From UBA668 sp049318165 (GTDB lineage Bacteria > Actinomycetota > Acidimicrobiia > Acidimicrobiales > Ilumatobacteraceae), in the NCBI GenBank assembly GCA_049318165.1, contig JBMOGW010000249.1, positions 1 to 5,125 on the forward strand: DNA of 5,125 bases, read 5' to 3'. The notes below the pieces were generated by a model. The model had not been told where the DNA came from and made no database searches. It saw nothing but the letters and a program-made list of their open reading frames with translations. Position numbers and translations under genes: made by a program. Positions 1 to 5,125 of this stretch are shown piece after piece. Position 1 is the stretch's first letter, and every line of letters begins with the position of its first letter.

Positions 1-1136
1 GCAAGGAGAGCATCGACACGATCCTCGCCCTCGAGGAACAGCGCAAGGACGGCGCGCGCATCGTCGTCACCGGCTGCATGGCCGAGCGGTACGGCGCCGA
101 GCTGGCCGAGGCGCTGCCCGAGGTGGACCAGGTGGCCGGCTTCGGCGTGCCGGTCAACCTGCCGATGTCGATGCCGAACCCGTCAGGGGAAAAGGGCACA
201 AAGAAGCTGATCCCGGTGTCGACCGCGCCGCTGCCGACGCTCGACCTGCTGAACCTGCCCCGCCCGAAGAGCGCGTCGCCATGGGCGTACGTGAAGATCG
301 CCGAGGGCTGCGATCGCTCGTGCGGTTTCTGCGCCATCCCGTCGTTCCGCGGCCCGCAGCGCAGCCGCGACGTGTCGTCGATTCTCGCCGAGGTCGAGCA
401 ACTCGAGGCGAAGGAGATCGTGCTCGTCGCGCAGGACCTGGCGAGCTACGGCAAGGACCGCCCGGGCGAACTGGGTGCCGGCTCGATCGTGCCGCTGGTG
501 CAGGCCGTCAGCGGCATGGTGCCGTGGACCCGCCTGCTGTACCTGTACCCGAGCGACCTGACCGACGACCTGATTGACTCGATCCTCGGCACGTCGGTGC
601 CGTACTTCGACCTGTCGCTGCAGCACGTCAGCAAGCCGCTGCTGCGCCGCATGCGCCGCTGGGGTGACGGGCAGCGGTTCCTCGACCGCATCGCCGACAT
701 CCGCGACCGCGACCCGCAGGCCGCGTTCCGCAGCAACTTCATCGTCGGCTACCCGGGCGAGACCGAGGAGGACCACGACCAGCTCCTCGCGTTCGTGGAG
801 GAAGCGCAGCTGGACTGGTGTGGCTTCTTCGCCTACAGCCCCGAGGACGGCACGTACGCGATGGAACTCGACGGCGCCGTGCCCGAGTCGCTGATGCACG
901 ATCGTCTCGCCGAGCTGCGCGAACTGCAGGACGAGATCACCGCATCGCGCAGCGACGCCACCATCGGTGACACCCTCACGGTGCTGGTCGACGAGCCCGG
1001 CACGGCCCGCAGCACCCGCGAGGCGCCGGAGATCGACGGCATCGTCGAAGTGCCCGAACATCTCGCCGTCGGCGAGTTCCACACCGTGCGCGTGGTCGAC
1101 GCCATGGGACCTGATCGCGTGGCAGACTCGCACTGA
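1..1136 (+). CDS. rimO: Ribosomal protein S12 methylthiotransferase RimO (5' end missing)
   Basis: This radical-SAM enzyme adds a methylthio group to a conserved aspartate of ribosomal protein S12, using two 4Fe-4S clusters, in the cytoplasm. The frame is open from base 3 and contributes 377 codons. It lacks roughly the first 60-80 residues of a family that is about 440 residues long. The end of the N-terminal UPF0004 domain is visible, with its last cluster cysteine at 75-77 in VVTGCMAERYG. The radical-SAM CxxxCxxC cysteines are at 309, 321 and 330 in EGCDRSCGFCAIPSFRG. The AIPSFRG form is typical of RimO, whereas MiaB usually has IVPYVRG. Further family motifs are LLYLYPSDLTDDLI, FIVGYPGETEED and AYSPEDGTYA. 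A C-terminal TRAM domain begins near IGDTLTVLVDEPG (about 964 onward). The stop codon overlaps the pgsA start, so the two genes are probably co-transcribed and translationally coupled. The first in-window ATG (78) lies inside the domain and is not the real start. Confidence 0.95.
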   Translation, partial: KESIDTILALEEQRKDGARIVVTGCMAERYGAELAEALPEVDQVAGFGVPVNLPMSMPNPSGEKGTKKLIPVSTAPLPTLDLLNLPRPKSASPWAYVKIAEGCDRSCGFCAIPSFRGPQRSRDVSSILAEVEQLEAKEIVLVAQDLASYGKDRPGELGAGSIVPLVQAVSGMVPWTRLLYLYPSDLTDDLIDSILGTSVPYFDLSLQHVSKPLLRRMRRWGDGQRFLDRIADIRDRDPQAAFRSNFIVGYPGETEEDHDQLLAFVEEAQLDWCGFFAYSPEDGTYAMELDGAVPESLMHDRLAELRELQDEITASRSDATIGDTLTVLVDEPGTARSTREAPEIDGIVEVPEHLAVGEFHTVRVVDAMGPDRVADSH

Positions 1137-1696
1137 TGCCCGTCGATCCCAGTGCTGTGAAGACGTGGGCGAACCTGGTCACGGTCGCCCGCATCCTCGT
1201 GGCGCCGTTCATGTTCCTGCTGATTCCGGATCAGCCCGGCGGCACGTGGCCGGCCTTCATCCTCTGGTTCCTGCTGTGTGTCACCGACGGCGTCGACGGC
1301 TACCTGGCCCGCCGCCACGGTGCGACGAATCTCGGCGCGTTCCTCGACCCGCTGGCGGACAAGGTGCTCGTGCTCGGCGCGATGTTCTTCCTCGTCAGCA
1401 ACAGCACGTTCTCGATCATCCCGGTGGCGATCATCGCCGGTCGCGAACTGGCGATCAGCCTTTACCGCACGTTCGTCGGCGCGAAGGGTGTCAGCGTGCC
1501 GGCCAGCAAGATCGCGAAGTGGAAGACGTTCGTGCAGCAGCTGGCGGTCGGCTTCGCCATCCTGCCGATCACGGACGACTCGAAGTGGCTGTGGAACGGC
1601 CTGCTGTGGATCTCCGTCGCGCTGGCGCTGATCAGCTTCTTCCAGTACGTCTACCGCGCTCGTCGTCACGCGCCGGTGGCGAACGTGGCAGCCTGA
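1136..1696 (+). CDS. pgsA: CDP-diacylglycerol--glycerol-3-phosphate 3-phosphatidyltransferase
   Basis: This integral membrane enzyme joins CDP-diacylglycerol and glycerol 3-phosphate to give phosphatidylglycerophosphate, the committed step towards phosphatidylglycerol and cardiolipin. The 186-residue product has the usual length. The CDP-alcohol phosphatidyltransferase signature is complete: D51, D54, G55, A58, R59, G67, D71 and D75, in DGVDGYLARR and GAFLDPLADK. The gap between R59 and G67 is seven residues, one less than in E. coli PgsA. Later PgsA-like positions are R103-E104, R111 and the K128/K130 KWKT segment before Q134. Hydrophobic segments lie near residues 13-30, 38-52, 76-88, 93-108, 134-145 and 153-172, which fits about six membrane passes. 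The ATG overlaps the rimO stop by one base (TGATG), and I see no strong Shine-Dalgarno sequence, so translation probably depends on coupling. A related alcohol acceptor cannot be excluded from sequence alone, but the RE, R and KxKT pattern favours PgsA. Confidence 0.92.
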   Translation: MPVDPSAVKTWANLVTVARILVAPFMFLLIPDQPGGTWPAFILWFLLCVTDGVDGYLARRHGATNLGAFLDPLADKVLVLGAMFFLVSNSTFSIIPVAIIAGRELAISLYRTFVGAKGVSVPASKIAKWKTFVQQLAVGFAILPITDDSKWLWNGLLWISVALALISFFQYVYRARRHAPVANVAA

Positions 1697-1700
1697 CCGA

Positions 1701-2951
1701 ATGCGCTGCGACGTCCTCGCGGTGGGCACCGAGCTGTTGCTCGGCCAGATCACCGACACCAACAGCCAGTGGATGGGCGAGCAACTCGCTGCCGCCGGCA
1801 TCGATTCCCTGTTCCAGGCCAAGGTGGGTGACAATCTCGCCCGCGTCGAGGACGTGCTGCGCCGGATGCTGGCCGACGCAGACGCGGTGATCATGTGCGG
1901 CGGGCTCGGCCCGACCCACGACGACCTCACCCGTGATGCGATCGCCGCAGTGATGGGTGTGACGCTCGAGCACGACGAGTCCGTGGCGCAGGTCATCCGC
2001 GACATGTTCGAGTCGCGTGGGCGGCGCATGGCCGAGAACAACCTCCGTCAGGCGCAGGTGCCCGTGGGGGCGACGATCATCCCGCAGACCCGCGGCACGG
2101 CACCGGGGCTCATCTGTCCGGTGACGCTCGACGGCGTCGACAAGGTGATCTATGCGGTGCCCGGCGTGCCGCACGAGATGAAGGACATGGTGCAGCGTGC
2201 CGTGCTGCCCGACCTGCTGCGCCGCAGCGGCGAGGCGAGCGTGATCGCCAGCCGCACCCTGCGCACGTGGGGCGAGAGCGAGAGCGGGCTGAACGAGCGG
2301 CTCGACCCGGTGATCGACCGTCTGGAGGCCGAAGGCAACCCGACGCTCGCGTTTCTGGCATCGGGCTGGGAGGGCATCAAGGTGCGCCTCACCGCCAAGG
2401 CCGAATCGAGAGCCGCGGCGAGCCTGCTGATCGACCGTTGGGACACCGAGGTTCGGGCGCTCGTGGGTGACGTCGTGTTCGGCGTCGACGACGACACGAT
2501 GGAGTCGGTGGTGCTGCAATTGCTGCGCGAACGCGGCCAGACGCTCGGCCTCGCCGAGTCGGTGACCGGTGGCTTGGTGGCCGGCCGCATCACCAACGTG
2601 GCCGGTGCCAGCGAGGTGTTCCGCGGGTCGGTCGTGTCGTACGCGAGCGAGGTGAAGTTCGACGTGCTCGGCGTGCCGGAGGGCCCGGTGGTCTCGGAGG
2701 CCGCTGCGGCAGCGATGGCGGCCGGTGCCCGCCGCGTGCTGGGCGCCGACGTCGGGCTGGCCCTCACCGGCGTCGCCGGACCGACCGAGCAGGACGGTCA
2801 GCCGGTGGGCACGCTGTGCATCGGCATCGTCCTCGCCGACGATCGTGTGGTGACGCGCACCGTGCGGCTGCCCGGCCTGCGCGACCAGATGCGACAGATG
2901 AGCGTCATCACCGCACTCGACCTGCTGCGCCAAGTACTGCTCGCCTCGTAG
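1701..2951 (+). CDS. cinA: CinA-family nicotinamide-nucleotide amidohydrolase, two-domain form
   Basis: CinA proteins recycle pyridine nucleotides. The C-terminal PncC-type domain deamidates nicotinamide mononucleotide to nicotinate mononucleotide, and the N-terminal COG1058 (molybdopterin-binding-like) domain has ADP-ribose pyrophosphatase activity in studied members. The protein has 416 residues, the normal full length. The N-terminal domain shows VGTELLLGQITDTNSQW (residues 8-24), CGGLGPTHDDLTRD (66-79) and YAVPGVPHEM (151-160). The C-terminal domain shows LAESVTGGLVAGRI (284-297), FRGSVVSYASEVK (307-319) and ALTGVAGP (354-361). Residue 288 is valine in SVTGG, where I recall cysteine or leucine being usual. 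The ATG lies four bases after the pgsA stop, so this is probably the third gene of the operon. The name comes from competence induction in Streptococcus; nothing nearby suggests a competence role here. One AGA arginine codon occurs at 2409-2411, which the adjacent tRNA-Arg would read. Confidence 0.95.
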   Translation: MRCDVLAVGTELLLGQITDTNSQWMGEQLAAAGIDSLFQAKVGDNLARVEDVLRRMLADADAVIMCGGLGPTHDDLTRDAIAAVMGVTLEHDESVAQVIRDMFESRGRRMAENNLRQAQVPVGATIIPQTRGTAPGLICPVTLDGVDKVIYAVPGVPHEMKDMVQRAVLPDLLRRSGEASVIASRTLRTWGESESGLNERLDPVIDRLEAEGNPTLAFLASGWEGIKVRLTAKAESRAAASLLIDRWDTEVRALVGDVVFGVDDDTMESVVLQLLRERGQTLGLAESVTGGLVAGRITNVAGASEVFRGSVVSYASEVKFDVLGVPEGPVVSEAAAAAMAAGARRVLGADVGLALTGVAGPTEQDGQPVGTLCIGIVLADDRVVTRTVRLPGLRDQMRQMSVITALDLLRQVLLAS

Positions 2952-2964
2952 GCTCTTCGTCGAC

Positions 2965-3038
2965 GCCTCCGTAGCTCAACAGGAGAGAGCAGCGGGTTTC
3001 TACCCCGACGGTTGTGGGTTCGAGTCCTACCGGAGGCA
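2965..3038 (+). tRNA. tRNA-Arg (anticodon UCU)
   Basis: The cloverleaf can be drawn by hand. The acceptor stem GCCTCCG (2965-2971) pairs perfectly with CGGAGGC (3031-3037), followed by discriminator A3038. T8 and A9 are present. The D stem GCTC/GAGC spans 2974-2990 with GG in its loop. The anticodon stem runs 2992-2996 with 3004-3008, and its loop TTTCTAC (2997-3003) gives anticodon TCT at 2999-3001. A five-base variable loop follows. The T stem is GTGGG/CCTAC with loop TTCGAGT (3019-3025). A37 after U36 is what a t6A-modified tRNA reading ANN codons needs. The outermost anticodon-stem pair is G2992 opposite A3008, a mismatch, and position 38 is C. The 3' end reads ACCT, so a full CCA is not encoded and must be added. 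The gene lies 13 bases after cinA and may be transcribed with it. It reads AGA (and perhaps AGG), codons that should be rare in this genome. Confidence 0.93.
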
Positions 3039-3086
3039 CCTGGCACGACGTGTCGGCGACCGAACGACGCCATGCGCGATCCTGGC

Positions 3087-3100
3087 TACTCTGTCCCCGC
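3087..3100 (+). promoter_or_regulatory. Candidate leaderless promoter of the TetR gene
   Basis: TACTCT (3087-3092) fits the actinobacterial TANNNT -10 box. It ends eight bases before the ATG at 3101, so transcription would begin at or next to the start codon. No Shine-Dalgarno sequence is present in those eight bases. No convincing -35 box is seen. The same spacing recurs before the ligase gene at 4434. Confidence 0.45.
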
Positions 3101-3724
3101 ATGAATCCGCCCCATGACGCACGGCGGTCCCTCACGAAGGGGCAACGCACGCGCCAGCGCCTGCTGCAGGCTGGGATCGACCGCTTCGGCGCGGACGGGT
3201 ACCGATCGACCTCCGTCAGTCAGCTCAGCCGCGACGCGGGACTCACCCCCGCGGCCGCCTACGCGTACTTCGCCGACAAGGAGGCCTTCTGGGTGGCGGC
3301 GGTCGAGGCAGACCTCGACGACCTCGACGCCGAGATCCGCGATGAGGCGCTGCGATCCGAGCACCCGGTGTACACGCTGATGGTGGGGTTGTTCGCCGGC
3401 CTCGACCGCCATCCGCTCACCCGACGTGTGCTGGCAGAGGGGAGCGACGGCGACCTGCGCCTGGTGCTCGCCCATCCGCTGTTCGCCGGCACCACGACGG
3501 CCCTGGAGGAAGGGTTGGCGGCCCGACGTGCGGCCGGTCTCCTCGGGTTGGACGCCGACCCGGAGGTGCTCGCGCGCGGCATCGAGACGATCCTGTTCTC
3601 GCTGCTGCTGTCCTCGGTGCGCGCGGGGCTGAGCGATGCCGCAATCCGCGTGAGTTCGGTCGCCACGCTGTTGCGCACCGCCCTCGGTGGGCCGCCCACC
3701 CCCGCTGAGATGGAAGGCCGATGA
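3101..3724 (+). CDS. TetR/AcrR-family transcriptional regulator, target unknown
   Basis: This is a predicted DNA-binding regulator of 207 residues, a normal TetR length. The N-terminal domain has helix 1 at about residues 16-31 (RTRQRLLQAGIDRFGADG). The helix-turn-helix covers about 37-57 (TSVSQLSRDAGLTPAAAYAYF), followed by the typical DKEAFW continuation. The C-terminal ligand-binding and dimerisation region (about 70-207) is helical in character but has no motif that reveals a ligand. The frame stays open upstream into the tRNA gene at 3014, but that part reads tRNA sequence as protein, so I chose the ATG at 3101, where homology to TetR proteins plausibly begins and a -10 box sits eight bases upstream. 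The gene points the same way as carD, with no divergent partner that would suggest its target. A perfect palindrome 25 bases after its stop is a possible operator. Confidence 0.88.
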   Translation: MNPPHDARRSLTKGQRTRQRLLQAGIDRFGADGYRSTSVSQLSRDAGLTPAAAYAYFADKEAFWVAAVEADLDDLDAEIRDEALRSEHPVYTLMVGLFAGLDRHPLTRRVLAEGSDGDLRLVLAHPLFAGTTTALEEGLAARRAAGLLGLDADPEVLARGIETILFSLLLSSVRAGLSDAAIRVSSVATLLRTALGGPPTPAEMEGR

Positions 3725-3749
3725 CCACTGCCACCCATCGGCATCCGTG

Positions 3750-3770
3750 CCGACCTGCGCCGCAGGTCGG
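3750..3770. promoter_or_regulatory. Perfect 21-bp palindrome between tetR and carD (operator or hairpin)
   Basis: The arm CCGACCTGCG (3750-3759) is followed by one base, C3760, and then by the exact reverse complement CGCAGGTCGG (3761-3770). Such symmetry suits a dimeric repressor, and a TetR-family gene ends just upstream. It lies about 20 bases before a -10-like box for carD, so a bound protein could affect that promoter. It could instead fold in RNA (8-bp stem, 5-base loop) as a terminator for the tetR transcript, but no T-run follows. The palindrome is certain; its role is inferred. Confidence 0.6.
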
Positions 3771-3789
3771 AATTCGGGCCTCGGCGGCC

Positions 3790-3795
3790 TACCCT
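3790..3795 (+). promoter_or_regulatory. Candidate -10 box for carD
   Basis: TACCCT matches TANNNT and would place a transcription start near 3801-3803, leaving a leader of about 40 bases before the GTG at 3843. No clear -35 box is seen; the expected position (about 3767-3772) overlaps the right end of the 21-bp palindrome. Confidence 0.35.
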
Positions 3796-3797
3796 TG

Positions 3798-3824
3798 GGG
3801 AATCCCGTCCAGGCGGCGATTCCC
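3798..3824. repeat. Inverted repeat at the presumed carD transcription start
   Basis: GGGAATC (3798-3804) is the exact reverse complement of GATTCCC (3818-3824), separated by 13 bases. If transcription starts near 3802, the left arm would be only partly in the RNA, so a DNA-level role would be more likely than a leader hairpin. A 7-base match could also be chance. Confidence 0.35.
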
Positions 3825-3833
3825 GTGTTTCGT

Positions 3834-3838
3834 GAGGT
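3834..3838 (+). promoter_or_regulatory. Ribosome binding site deciding the GTG start of carD
   Basis: GAGGT ends four bases before the GTG at 3843 and can pair with the 16S anti-Shine-Dalgarno sequence. The nearby ATG at 3841 is in another frame and is followed directly by TGA, so it is not the start. An in-frame GTG at 3825 is possible but would add six residues that CarD proteins lack. Confidence 0.55.
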
Positions 3839-3842
3839 CGAT

Positions 3843-4367
3843 GTGAAGTTCAAGAAGGGCGACACCGTCATCTATCCGCAGCACGGTGCGTGCATCGTGC
3901 AGGGGACGAAGAAGATGGAGGCCTTCGGCTCCATGCAGGACTACCTCATCCTGAAGACCGTCATCAACGAGATGACGCTCTCGGTGCCGGTCCTGAAGGC
4001 GGAGGAAGTGGGCGTCCGCCCGCCGGTGTCCGCCGACGAGCTCGAAGACCTGGTGGCCGTGCTCAGCAAGCCGGACCCCCGCGTGCCGTCGAACTGGAGC
4101 CGGCGCTTCAAGAACCACCAGGAGAAGCTGAAGAGCGGCGACGTGTACCAGGTGGCCGAAGTCGTGCGAAACCTGGCGGCGCGCAACCGTGACGCATCCC
4201 TGTCGGCCGCCGAGCGCACCATGTACGACCGGGCGCGGATCAACCTGATCAGCGAGATCGCTCCGGCCCTGAAGGTCAGCGCCGAGGAGGCCGAGAAGTA
4301 CCTCGACGACGCGCTGGCCAAGGGTGTGCTGAAGCCGGCGAAGGAAGCCGCGAAGAAGAAGGCCTGA
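3843..4367 (+). CDS. carD: CarD family RNA polymerase-binding transcriptional regulator
   Basis: CarD binds the RNA polymerase beta subunit and the upstream edge of the melted promoter, and stabilises open complexes at many promoters, including rRNA promoters. With the GTG start the protein has 174 residues, against 162 in Mycobacterium tuberculosis. It begins with the CarD opening FKKGDTVIYPQHG (residues 3-15). An ungapped alignment with the mycobacterial protein, recalled from memory, runs through at least residue 90. It keeps the fork-wedging tryptophan W85 in NWSRRFK and the basic R87/K90. The N-terminal polymerase-interaction domain covers about 1-50, and the helical DNA-binding domain about 60-160. 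The polymerase-contact arginines R25 and R47 of mycobacteria are M25 and S47 here. The C terminus ends in a lysine-rich tail (LKPAKEAAKKKA). In mycobacteria carD precedes ispD and ispF; here a glutamine-synthetase-family gene follows. Confidence 0.95.
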   Translation: MKFKKGDTVIYPQHGACIVQGTKKMEAFGSMQDYLILKTVINEMTLSVPVLKAEEVGVRPPVSADELEDLVAVLSKPDPRVPSNWSRRFKNHQEKLKSGDVYQVAEVVRNLAARNRDASLSAAERTMYDRARINLISEIAPALKVSAEEAEKYLDDALAKGVLKPAKEAAKKKA

Positions 4368-4373
4368 CGGCTG

Positions 4374-4392
4374 CCGCCTGCGATTCGGGCGG
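4374..4392 (+). terminator. Candidate carD terminator hairpin
   Basis: CCGCCTG (4374-4380) pairs with CGGGCGG (4386-4392) around a five-base loop, giving seven pairs including one G-U. It begins six bases after the carD stop. No T-run follows, so if it terminates it does so as a U-poor hairpin, as seen in GC-rich actinobacteria. A smaller CCCG/CGGG stem lies at 4406-4417. Confidence 0.4.
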
Positions 4393-4419
4393 ACCACGGA
4401 AGTTGCCCGGCGGCGGGTC

Positions 4420-4433
4420 TAGTGTTCCGCACC
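4420..4433 (+). promoter_or_regulatory. Candidate leaderless promoter of the ligase gene
   Basis: TAGTGT (4420-4425) fits TANNNT and ends eight bases before the ATG at 4434. The intervening bases contain no Shine-Dalgarno sequence, which fits transcription starting at the ATG. I see no convincing -35 box. Confidence 0.45.
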
Positions 4434-5125
4434 ATGCCCGGCACCCTCACCCGCGACGAGTTGGAAGCCCTCATCCGCAGTGGCGACGTGGACACCGTTC
4501 TGATGGTGTTCCCCGACCTGCAAGGCCGTCTCGTCGGCAAGCGCACCACTGGTCGCTTCTTCCTGCAGAGCGTCGCTGACGCCGGCACGGAGAACTGCGA
4601 CTACCTGATCGCGTGCGACATGGACAACAACCCGGTGCCCGGGTATCGGTTCACGAGCTATGCGCAGGGGTACGGCGACATGCTGGCCAAGGCCGATTGG
4701 AACACCGTGCGGTTGATCCCGTGGGTGGAGAAGACGGCGATGATCATGTGCGACCTGTTGCACGTCGAGTCGCACGACTTGATCGAGGTCGCGCCGCGGT
4801 CGATCCTGCAGCGCCAGGTGGATGCCGCCGCCGAGCTCGGGTTCCTGCCGATGGTGGCGAGCGAGATCGAGTTCTACCTGTTCCGCGACACCTACGACGA
4901 GGCCCACGACAAGGGCTACCGCGACCTGAAGCCGCACTCGCCGTGGCTCGAGGACTACCACATCCTGCAGACGACGAAGGACGAGTACATCCTCGGCGCC
5001 ATCCGTCGTGGGCTGGAGGCCGCCGGCGTGCCGGTGGAGTTCAGCAAGGGTGAGGCCGGCCGCGGCCAGCACGAGATCAACCTCGACTACACCACCGCGG
5101 TGGAGATGGCCGACCGCAACAGCGT
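4434..5125 (+). CDS. Glutamine synthetase family protein, GlnA4/PuuA-like gamma-glutamyl ligase (3' end missing)
   Basis: Members join glutamate to ammonia or an amine with ATP, through gamma-glutamyl phosphate. The first 230 codons are present and the gene runs off the window; family members are about 440-470 residues long. The N-terminal beta-grasp domain includes FPDLQGRLVGKR (residues 26-37). It is followed by GYGDM (79-83), DWNTVRLIPW (88-97) and APRSILQRQ (120-128), which line up with matching blocks of classical GlnA. The start of the catalytic domain shows the metal/glutamate-site ExE at E144 and E146 (SEIEFYLF) and E207/E214 in GEAGRGQHEINL. The DGSS loop of ammonia-using enzymes is replaced by VPGYRFTSY (68-76). 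The sequence resembles, from memory, Streptomyces GlnA4-type gamma-glutamyl-amine ligases, so a role in using amines as nitrogen or carbon sources, or in detoxifying them, is more likely than bulk glutamine synthesis. The substrate cannot be read from this part. The ATG is preceded by a -10-like box, supporting its own promoter. Confidence 0.88.
   Translation, partial: MPGTLTRDELEALIRSGDVDTVLMVFPDLQGRLVGKRTTGRFFLQSVADAGTENCDYLIACDMDNNPVPGYRFTSYAQGYGDMLAKADWNTVRLIPWVEKTAMIMCDLLHVESHDLIEVAPRSILQRQVDAAAELGFLPMVASEIEFYLFRDTYDEAHDKGYRDLKPHSPWLEDYHILQTTKDEYILGAIRRGLEAAGVPVEFSKGEAGRGQHEINLDYTTAVEMADRNS

Noticed and set aside
587..602. Hairpin CGGCAC-GTCG-GTGCCG inside rimO
   Set aside because: Six-base stems are frequent in GC-rich coding sequence, and this one encodes a normal part of the enzyme (LGTSVPY).
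833..2933. Long minus-strand open frames across rimO, pgsA and cinA
   Set aside because: High GC keeps antisense frames open. The products are low-complexity arginine, alanine and histidine-rich strings without motifs, opposite genes with clear family signatures.
2949..2954. TAGGCT as a -10 box for the tRNA gene
   Set aside because: It matches TANNNT but overlaps the cinA stop, has no -35 partner, and such matches are frequent by chance; co-transcription with cinA is as likely.
3014..3100. An N-terminal extension of the TetR protein starting at GTG 3014
   Set aside because: It would begin inside the tRNA T arm and translate tRNA sequence; the extra residues do not look like a TetR protein, and the ATG at 3101 has a promoter-like box at leaderless spacing.
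2965..3100. The tRNA gene as an attachment site of an integrated element
   Set aside because: No integrase, no repeated tRNA 3' end and no change in base composition are visible within the window.
2798..3150. Minus-strand open frames with GLEPTTVGVE-like or GRTRTHNRRG-like segments
   Set aside because: These are the familiar false proteins produced by reading a tRNA gene backwards, with cinA and tetR shadows on either side.
3687..3842. A 52-residue N-terminal extension of CarD, open from 3687
   Set aside because: It overlaps the end of tetR and covers the palindrome and promoter candidates; CarD proteins begin at the GTG 3843 equivalent (FKxGDTVxYPxHG).
4419..5072. Minus-strand 217-codon frame opposite the ligase gene
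   Set aside because: It is a shadow of the glutamine-synthetase-family frame, which has conserved active-site motifs and continues beyond the window.

Overview
The window is GC-rich and densely coded, with every supported gene on the + strand. Several traits point to a high-GC actinobacterium: a CarD-type RNA polymerase regulator close to the mycobacterial protein, the rimO-pgsA-cinA gene order, and promoters that appear to lack a leader. The class is probably Acidimicrobiia or a relative, but this rests on overall resemblance and was not tested by a search.

Left block (1-2951): a tightly packed operon of three housekeeping genes. rimO lacks its 5' end. pgsA starts inside the rimO stop codon (TGATG overlap), and cinA follows after a 4-base gap. 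The products are a ribosomal-protein S12 methylthiotransferase, a phosphatidylglycerophosphate synthase and a CinA nicotinamide-nucleotide processing protein. They share no pathway but are often neighbours in actinobacteria. A tRNA-Arg(UCU) gene lies 13 bases after cinA.

Middle block (3039-3842): a TetR-family regulator of unknown target, whose start codon sits 8 bases after a TANNNT -10-like box, with no Shine-Dalgarno sequence. A 118-base intergenic region follows. It holds a perfect 21-bp palindrome (10-bp arms, 1-base centre), a -10-like box and a second, smaller inverted repeat, and it leads into carD.

Right block (3843-5125): carD, a global regulator of transcription initiation that starts at GTG. 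It is followed by a hairpin that may be a terminator, another -10-like box 8 bases before an ATG, and the first 230 codons of a glutamine-synthetase-family ligase that runs off the window. This enzyme resembles the actinobacterial gamma-glutamyl-amine ligases (GlnA4/PuuA-like) more than ammonia-using glutamine synthetase.

I see no phage, transposon, CRISPR array, defence island or clearly new system. The points most worth a second look are the palindrome between tetR and carD, the altered ammonium-site region of the ligase, the changed polymerase-contact positions in CarD, and the paired leaderless-type promoters.
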